NCBI GenBank assembly: GCA_021234155.1
Contig: JAJEKV010000016.1
Span: 742,001 to 806,000 of the forward strand
Source of the DNA: Isoetes taiwanensis
Taxonomy: Eukaryota; Streptophyta; Lycopodiopsida; Isoetales; Isoetaceae
DNA: 64,000 nucleotides
Direction of reading: 5' to 3'
The notes under the pieces are model-generated. The model ran no database searches and was not told the origin of the DNA. It saw nothing but the letters and a program-made list of their open reading frames with translations. The stretch's first letter is position 1. Each line of letters begins with the position of its first letter. Shown here piece after piece: positions 57,848 through 64,000 of this stretch. The position numbers and the translations under genes were made by a program.

Positions 57848-57900
57848 CAGTCTGGCACTCACCTCAAATCGTGCCAGGCGCGATTTCAACTATGGGCTCT
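57160..57900. repeat. AATCGCGCC / GGCGCGATT motif cluster in E2
   Basis: Words such as AAATCGCGCC (57163), GGGCGCGATTTT (57400), ATCGCGATTTT (57543), AATCGCGCCTGACGCGATTT (57681) and AATCGTGCCAGGCGCGATTT (57868) recur. E1 carries AATCGCGCCAAGGGCGATTT near 9615. Probably subterminal sites of the family. Confidence 0.75.
57797..57847. repeat. T51 tract
   Basis: About 51 consecutive T inside E2. Too long to be a normal transcription signal. Likely slippage-expanded, and its length may be a sequencing artefact. Confidence 0.9.
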
Positions 57901-58499
57901 TCACAAAACCCTGCAACATCACGAAATTGAGCAAATTTTAATCCTGCAACATCACGAAATTGAGCAAATTTCCTGCTTTGATCTTGAAATTAGCAGCTGT
58001 AATACTTCAAAGTAGGTCGGATTTGACAGTTAGATCATGCCCAACCCCAAAGCCCCTTCAATAATTGTGATTTTGAGCATTTTTGGGCTGATTCAACATT
58101 AGAATTTGTATTGCAGCAAGCAACTGTGAATCAAGTCAAGGGCTTCTCTCCAGCAATCTGGACTATTACCATCCTGCCGAGTCTACCTAGCAATAACAGA
58201 GTAATATCTAGAAGAGATAACAGATGAGATATTGGTAGTATACCTAGCAGTATCCAGAAGAGATAACAGAGTATTGTATTGTTGCGTCTGGGCTGTGCTC
58301 CAAGTGCTTCATCCACCAGTGTTCCATCCGCCAGTGCTCCAAGCGCTCCACCTGTTACAGTTCGATGTGGAAAAGCTCGATGGAAAACCCTGTGGAAAAG
58401 CTCGATGTGGAAAGCCTGTGGAAAACCTACCCGATATGGTAAAAGAGGCGTGGACCTCTTTGTTGAGAAACGAAGAAACACAAAATAAAAAACTGAAGG

Positions 58500-58740
58500 C
58501 GGAGCAACTAAAAGCGAAGAGGGAGTAAAAGAAAAGGGACGGGCGGGAATTTAGAGGAGGGAAAAAAATAAGGAGAGGGAGCAAAAGAATAGGAGACGAA
58601 AAAAAGGGGGGAAAACGGACGGGCGGGAATCTGAAATTTGAAAATTGAAAACGAAAACAAGAAAGGCGGATGGAGAGAAAAAACAAAAAAAATGGCGGAC
58701 GGGGAATAAAAAACAAAAAAAACGCGGACGGAAAAAAGTA
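58500..58740. repeat. purine-rich block of E2
   Basis: GGGACGGGCGGGAAT and GGCGGACGG units in A/G-rich sequence, matching inverted the block in E1 (9000-9130). Confidence 0.85.
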
Positions 58741-58935
58741 CCAAAATTAAGACATATTCTCAATTTTTTTGAATGATGGTTGACATTAGAAATATTTTGG
58801 CAGGCTGCTGTGTTAAAGTGCTCCATGGTACGCTTCCCGTCGAAACTCCAGTAAGCTACATGGAGATACTCAACCTTGCTCAGCAGCCTCGGTCCTCCAC
58901 CATGGTAGTTAATATTAGTTTTGTACCTGCCAGAT

Positions 58936-58971
58936 CGTATTCCAGAATAGTAAGTACGTATTCCAGAATCG
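58936..58971. repeat. two TATTCCAGAATA palindromes in intron 5
   Basis: CGTATTCCAGAATAG and CGTATTCCAGAATCG, 21 bp apart, inside the intron 58927-59054 of the methyltransferase gene. Confidence 0.85.
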
Positions 58972-59753
58972 AACATGACGGATTACAACTGCAACCATGA
59001 TTCAAAACTTGAAAGAAAGAACGTTTCAACTGCACTCGAGATTTGAAGACTCACCAGACCATATTTTCATAACCGTCTTGCACAGGAGAACCGAAGTGGT
59101 TCTTGAAAGTAGCTTCCACAAGTCCGGATTGCATGCTGGAGTGGAACACAACAAGACGCCAGTGTTTTGCTGTGGTAACCTACTTAATTCCGTCGACGAA
59201 AGCATTAAATTCTGAGTTTTTGAATGGCTGATCGTCGTAGTAGCTATCCTTCAGCTTAAACCCATACGGCAAGTCTGCTATGACCAAAGTAAAATCTTGT
59301 GGCTTTATACTTCCAGGCAACTTAGTGCAGTCCCCATGAACGATAGAATAAAAGTTATTTTGATCAAACATGGAAAACCTGCTCAACATCTATAATACGC
59401 CTATCCGCTAGAGTCCTCTCTTCTCTGGCTATTCTTACCAGGTGCATAAAACCTTCTGGTAGGTCCTTGTTCTTCTTCTTGCTCTGTTAGTAAATGATGT
59501 TAGGCAGGCAGCACAAAGGAAAAACATTAAAAACAGGAAAAAGACGTACCCAGCCCTCAAAATTTGGAGCGTATTGAATAATACGCTCGTCGGATGTAGC
59601 TATGGGATAGAGCTCTTTACACCTGTCCCAGCTGTCCACGTTCAACTGCTTCATTAAACATGTTTGGCACGTAATAACATTTTTCTGGCTGGAAGTCAAG
59701 AACAATTAAACTAGGTGAGTATTGTTTTCTGGAAAACGAAAGCACCAAGAAAA

Positions 59754-59980
59754 AGCCAAAGTGTACACCTTTGCTTTACGTTCGAAGCAAAAGTGTATTC
59801 CGGAATATACTTTTGCTTTGGCTTGTAAGCCAAAGTGTATTCTGGAATACACATTGGACTACCCACAGAAGCCAAAGTGTATTCCAGAATACACCTTGGC
59901 TTCCCGAAAAACAAAAGTGTGTTTCGGAAGACATCTCAGCTTACACACTGAGCCAGAACATATTCTGGAATACATTTCTT
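59754..59980. repeat. palindrome array 1, in intron 3
   Basis: Long near-palindromes, each centred on TATTC-YR-GAATA: 59787-59816 (one mismatch pair), 59830-59857 and 59871-59900, then two decayed ones to 59980. Arms read GCAAAAGTG or GCCAAAGTG. The array fills most of the 334-bp intron 59689-60022. Confidence 0.92.
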
Positions 59981-60286
59981 GCTACGGAAGGAAAATTTAA
60001 ACGAAAGTTCTGTCGTTCTTACTTGTGCAGTTCCTTGGACATCTCTTCAAGCGTAAACTCTTTATCTACGACCTTCTGCAGTAGCCTTTCGAGTATGTCC
60101 ATGTCTGTAAAGCCCTGCATTTCTCTCTAGACCGTGATCATCATTTCCTTCTTCGGGACGTCAGAACCTTTTTTCTTTTCTGAGACCTTTCCTTTACTTT
60201 TTAATTCACCACGCTCGAACATGGTAAAAATTTCATTTTGTAGGTCCCATATCTGCACGGTAACAAACGAGGTTAGTTTCTGCATG

Positions 60287-60301
60287 GTTATTCCAGAATA
60301 C
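60287..60301. repeat. single GTTATTCCAGAATAC palindrome in intron 2
   Basis: Lies within the 62-bp intron 60253-60314. Same core as the arrays. Confidence 0.8.
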
Positions 60302-60642
60302 AAAAGAAACTTACTCTGCCGTCTCTGAGGGCTAGTTGAAACCAGTTGTCATGCGGTATGAGAGACTGCCATTTATTAGCTTCATCGTACTTAAGGCAGC
60401 ACTCCATAGCGCACGCTTCCTTCAGTTCTAATGAGTATGCCGGTTTCTTTAAATCTTCTCCATATTTTTCCTTAAAAATCATATACTCCCTGTGCATAAA
60501 TCAGATCTTGTCGACGAAGCTCATCTTTAATTTGTACTCGTTGTCAGCATTATGGGTGTTGGCAACAATTTTTGCTTCTTCGTCGGTGAGACCACAGTAA
60601 ACTGCGCACAAGATAGAGAGGTACCTGGGGTTATTCTTTTCT

Positions 60643-60718
60643 TTGTACAGCTGCCTTCTTGCCTTGAAGCTATGATTTCCTTGTACAGCTACCTTCTTGC
60701 CTTGAAGCTATGATTTCC
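60643..60718. repeat. 38-bp tandem duplication inside the ParB-like exon
   Basis: Copies 60643-60680 and 60681-60718 differ at one base. The copy that comes first in coding order reads TAG where the other reads CAG. Thirty-eight bases shift the frame right after GGNHSFKARR. Confidence 0.97.
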
Positions 60719-61790
60719 TCCCAAGACGTAGTGAGTGTATGTTTCTGCGTTTTCTCTGTCATATTCCTGGGGGTTTTTGCATTGCTCCATGTCAACAAGG
60801 ACAACTATTGGGGCCACATGAGCATTTGGATTGCTCCTAATTCTGTCCTTCAAGTTCCTTAAGTGGTCGGTATAAATTTTTCGAACTTGAAGCGGCCTTT
60901 CACCAGACTCATTCTTTGGGGGCAGCCTCATGCTAGTCACAGGAAGATAAATCACCCTTTGTACAAATTTTTCTCTATTTATTACCTCCATTCTTTCAGA
61001 GGTCTTATCAACCTTCTTTTCCTTTATTGCAACCCCGGGAGCTTTTCCTTTTCCCTTTTGTTTTTTTTTGAGCTTTCCTCGGGGATTTCTGTGATTTCAA
61101 GCTGCTGTACTTTTCGCTTCTTTGGTTCTTTAGTGGCTATGGTTGCCCTTGGCCTGCTAAGTTTCTTTGGCGGCATAGGGGGCTCTTCCTCGTCTTGTTC
61201 TTGGGAACCTCCATTTGATGACCTCCCTGAAGTACTAGTAGAAGGTGGTGATTGTGACCTACCTCCATCTGATTGCTCGGACTCACTGACAGGAAAGTCC
61301 TCGCTTGTACTGGAACAAACTGGTCTAATTACTGAACACAGGCTTCGTTTTGTCTGGTAGTGTGAAAAAAAATTGTACAGTGCCTGTGGTTGCACACTGA
61401 CAATTCTAAAGAATGCGATGTCCACAACAATGAAGCCTTGGGAGGTCTTGAAGGATAGCCTCCCCACCTGACCTCCTTGTCCGGCAACCTCGGAGACATC
61501 TTTTATTGTCCCAAGGTTAACAAACTCGGTGTCGGCGTACCTTTTGTTCCCAACACTTTTACAGACGTACAGAAACGTCAGTGTGTTGTATTTTCCATCT
61601 GCACCCCTGGTTACGAACCATTGCGTTTGAAAGTTTTCGTAAATAACAGGCTCGTCCGTGTCAGCGGTGTGCTTCTGAGGGTGTGGACGCCTAAGCTTTT
61701 GAGATTTCTTTGATGCCCTCTTGCTTCCTTCTTCCCTGCCACTGAAACGTTTAAAACAACCATGTTAAGACAGGAATTCAAACGAAAACT

Positions 61791-61804
61791 GTATTCCAGA
61801 ATAA
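61791..61804. repeat. single GTATTCCAGAATAA palindrome in intron 1
   Basis: Same core, near the acceptor side of the 523-bp intron 61742-62264. Confidence 0.8.
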
Positions 61805-61991
61805 CATTTACTAATCTTGTGCCCTAAAGGCCAAAAAAAGACAGGAAAACAAGCAAAAATATTGTCACTCTAACTCAATTTCTTATGCCTTAATTGGATT
61901 CGAAAGTGTTATTTTTAACCTAAAAAATGGTCTGTTTCAGCTAAAAAGTGGGTTGTTTAAGTGCAAAAAAATAAGTGTTCTCAAAAAGACA

Positions 61992-62206
61992 AGCAAAGTG
62001 TATTCTGACACTTTGCTCACTGGCGAAGTGCAAAGTGTATTCCAGAATACACTTTGCCCATCTGGCGAAGAGTAAAGTGTATGGAATACACTTTGCTCAC
62101 TGGCGAAGTGCAAAGTGTATTCCGGAATACACTTTGCCCTTCGGGCGAAGAGCAAAGTCTATTCTCTTCGCCAGATGGGCAAAGTGTATTCTGGAATACA
62201 CTTTGG
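61992..62206. repeat. palindrome array 2, in intron 1
   Basis: Five units. Centres lie near 62004, 62044, 62084, 62124 and 62193, so the first four are 40 bp apart. The unit at 62110-62137 is a perfect 28-bp palindrome containing GTGTATTCCGGAATACAC; 62030-62057 has one mismatch pair. Spacers alternate CTCACTGGCGAAGTG and CCATCTGGCGAAGAG. Confidence 0.95.
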
Positions 62207-62303
62207 CCTACAAAAGCAAATCAGGAAACACAAGAAAGACGTACTATGTACTTTACATGCTTACCTGTCCATTGTTTTCGCTATGTAAATCGGAATACAG
62301 CAA

Positions 62304-64000
62304 ATGAATATTGCATCAATACCCAAAGTATCCTCCAGGATTTCGGCCAAGTTTCAGGTTGCAAAATTAATCCTCTCAAATCAGCTATACACTCTAGGGA
62401 GATCGACAAAGGTACTCGAGCAGCTGAACTCTTTAGATGTAAGTATTATTCCCCCTGCACCAAATCCAAAATTCTCGGGATCCCATTTGCCATCAGGAGC
62501 AATGCCTCTGATTTATGGCTCGACATAGTGGAGAAATTTTATAAAAAGGTTGATTCTCTAAACTCTAAATATCTCTCTAAGAATGGGAGAGCTATAATTG
62601 CAAACTTTGTGATCTCCTCTTCTCAGGTTTATCAATCCTCGGTCATTCTGGCACCCAAAAAGATCAGTAACAGGCTTCAAAGTATTATTGGCAGGTTCAT
62701 TGCATGTGGTCAGAATAAAAGGTGCTGGCATCCGATTTCGATGGAGGAATGCTGTAAGCTAAAAAAGAATGGTGGTCTCGGAACCATTAACATCAGAAAG
62801 CAGGGTTTAGCTTTAGCTGCTAAGTATTTTTACAGGGCTTGTTATGACAAGATAAAGCATCCTATCTCCATCCTGATTAGACACTACATCAGCAGATGCC
62901 ATCCGTATGGATGGAGGACTCTCAAGATGGAACTGCCCCACTCTATATATTTCCCTTTCTCCATCCCAGCTTCAACTCCAGGTATTATCAAAAAATGGAT
63001 CTATGCTTGGGAAGAAGTCAGACATATGTATAACTGGGAAAAGAGTCTCTCGATGGATCAATCAATATTTTGGAATCCAGCCCTGATCCTTGATAAACCC
63101 AATTTATGCCTGGCTTGCCACTTCCCTGAGCAAGCTAAGCTTTGGAAACAAAAGGGAATCACTCTCATCAGCCACCTTTTTTATGTTAATGGTATTATCC
63201 CCTTTCAGGATTCCGTTCTTGCTGAAGAGGACAATCAAACCAAGCTGCTCTATGATGCCATCACTAATATCATTTTGCAGGGCAAATGGTCTAACTCTCC
63301 AGACTGTTGGAATCATAATGGTAAAACTGGTTATACTGTCAAATTAGCTTACAGATTCTTAATGAGCTACCAGGAGATCACAGTTCATTTAAAATGGGAT
63401 GTCTCCCAGGACACTGCAAGGAAAAACTTGGTTTTTATGTGGAACAGCCCTATCAACCCAAAGATCAAGGCTTTCATGTGGCAACTATGGCACAAAGGCC
63501 TTGCCACCAATTGTAAGAGGTTTCGTTGAGCTATGACTAACTCGGATTTATGTGACAGATGCTTGGCTTACAAAGAAGACGAAGAACACCTATTCAGAAC
63601 TTGCCTATGGTCGGAATGGGTTTTGGAACTTGCATCCAATATCATAGGCCATAACCTGGTTGCCCTGAGCCACAAATACTTCTTTCTGCCCATCAACCCA
63701 TCTGACTAGAGAATTTATATACTCCTATGGAGGATCTGGAAAGGAAGAAATAGCTTCATTTTTAATTGTGAAATTATCCCACCGGAAGGGATCATTAAAC
63801 ATGTATTGTATCATATCAGCTGGATTATGAATACTAATGGACGATAGATTTGCTGTTGCAGATACCCTCTTCATCTTGACCAGGAGGCTGGAATGGAAGA
63901 AAAACAAAGCAACCAGGAGTGGATTAAATCCTTTGGACCTGCTGACACATCGACACATTTGGATTCAATTTGCACCTGTGGTTACTGTTGTGACCAGAAC
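62304..64000 (+). pseudogene. second LINE copy: reverse-transcriptase end, zf-RVT and ORF3, 5'-truncated
   Basis: Matches the ORF2 of the LINE at 33855 from about residue 710 onward: ILQDFGQVSGCKINPLKSAI, GIPFAIRSNASDLW, YKKVDSLNSKYLSKNGRA and CHPYGWRTLKMELPHSIYFP. The frame is open to a TGA at 63527. Beyond it, CDRCLAYKEDEEHLFRTC and LLWRIWKGRNSF continue, with a TAG near 63706 where the other copy has Trp. It starts abruptly about 30 bp from the methyltransferase ATG on the other strand and runs off the window. 5' truncation is usual for LINE insertion. Confidence 0.92.
63837..64000 (+). pseudogene. LINE ORF3 of the second copy, partial
   Basis: ATG 63837 overlaps the ORF2 stop as in the first copy. 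MDDRFAVADTLFILTRRLEW, a one-base frame change, then EWIKSFG and CTCGYCCDQN at the window end. Confidence 0.75.

Larger units (their letters stand above)
57118..58781. mobile_element. TIR element E2, inserted in exon 6 of the methyltransferase gene
   Basis: Ends AACCATCATTCA (57118) and TGAATGATGGTT (58781), flanked by GACA (57114-57117 and 58782-58785). Deleting it with one GACA rejoins the coding frame: NISNV runs straight into LEFPAVLQKLQ. Sister of E1. The interior has no transposase but many AATCGCGCC/GGCGCGATT words, a 51-base T tract and a purine-rich block. Confidence 0.93.
56668..62272 (-). pseudogene. ParB-like / beta-class DNA methyltransferase fusion, six exons
   Basis: Exons on the minus strand: 62272-62265 (ATG, MDS), 61741-60315, 60252-60023, 59688-59550, 59483-59055 and 58926-56668. 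All five junctions have GT-AG signals and matching phase; total about 925 residues. Order: unknown N-terminal domain (WFVTRGADGKYNTLTFLYV), Ser/Glu and Lys-rich linker, ParB/Srx-like domain (VIYLPVTSMRL, VLGGNHSFKARR, LTDEEAKIVANTHNADNE), CQTC...C cluster, methyltransferase motif IV ADLPYG (59278-59261), KPQKLINHIL (motif X) and FSGSGTT (motif I, about 56974-56953). IV before X and I is the beta-class order. Damage: TAG in exons 3 and 5 and TGA in exon 2, all explained by C-to-T, 38-bp duplication, T9-tract frameshift, one-base shifts near 59365 and 57008, and E2 in exon 6. Phage ParB-methyltransferase fusions are known; a spliced version implies old transfer. Confidence 0.85.

Noticed and set aside
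59180-59389. Separate small methyltransferase gene starting at 59389
   Set aside because: It is an out-of-frame start created by a one-base insertion within exon 5 of the larger gene.
61992-62206. Regularly spaced palindromes resembling a CRISPR array
   Set aside because: Spacers are near-identical to each other, and the array lies in an intron.
56668-62272. Bacterial contamination or a misassembled bacterial contig
   Set aside because: Five GT-AG introns in phase, plant transposon insertion in an exon and continuous plant repeats on both sides.

Overview
The window is plant nuclear DNA made almost entirely of nested mobile elements. The evidence is GT-AG introns of about 60-130 bp, Copia and CACTA proteins of plant type, L1-like LINEs, a plant-type 2-oxoglutarate dioxygenase exon and seed-type RY motifs inside an LTR. 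The large, AT-rich, slowly decaying landscape suits a repeat-rich land plant (gymnosperm, fern or lycophyte), but I cannot assign a species. Only one ordinary host-like gene is visible, an intronless membrane protein at 16255-16899 on the minus strand.

Layout. 1-3061: a broken Copia element (LTR end, primer site, gag-protease) running into an unrecognised element-associated protein gene. 4883-13244: a CACTA transposon with matching ends and a CTT duplication. It carries a decayed TNP2-type transposase and a second, spliced minus-strand gene, and is split by a 3.4-kb element (8955-12401) with AACCATCATTCA ends and a GTTA duplication. 13248-17968: sparse DNA with the membrane-protein gene. 17969-20375 and 53703-56234: two copies of a segmental duplication holding an exon-like block and LINE endonuclease relics. 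Each copy has its own later insertion, so each shows the other's empty site.

24477-50941 is one LTR retrotransposon copy, with two 356-bp LTRs differing at about four sites and a CCGCC duplication. It landed in the open frame of a GC-rich LINE. It was then split by a block of about 23.5 kb (26852-50374) whose ends look like a giant hAT-type element. That block holds a palindrome of about 3 kb, AGATTCT-type satellite arrays, a dioxygenase gene fragment, a recent 1.35-kb duplication and an almost intact LINE (33855-40629) with a perfect 19-bp target duplication.

52265-62272: a decayed LINE, duplication copy 2, then a spliced minus-strand gene (62272 down to 56668) for a protein of about 925 residues. 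It joins a ParB/Srx-like domain to a beta-class amino DNA methyltransferase. Its introns hold many copies of an 18-bp palindrome, GTGTATTCCGGAATACAC. The gene is dead: three C-to-T stop codons outside a 38-bp duplication, frameshifts, that duplication, and a 1.66-kb element (57118-58781) sitting in its last exon. 62304-64000 is a second copy of the 33.9-kb LINE family.

The strongest candidates for something undescribed are (a) the eukaryotic ParB-methyltransferase gene with its own palindrome family, (b) the LINE family with an extra leader ORF and a conserved Cys-rich third ORF overlapping the end of ORF2, and (c) the giant nested element. No sequence search was possible; family names rest on motifs read by eye.
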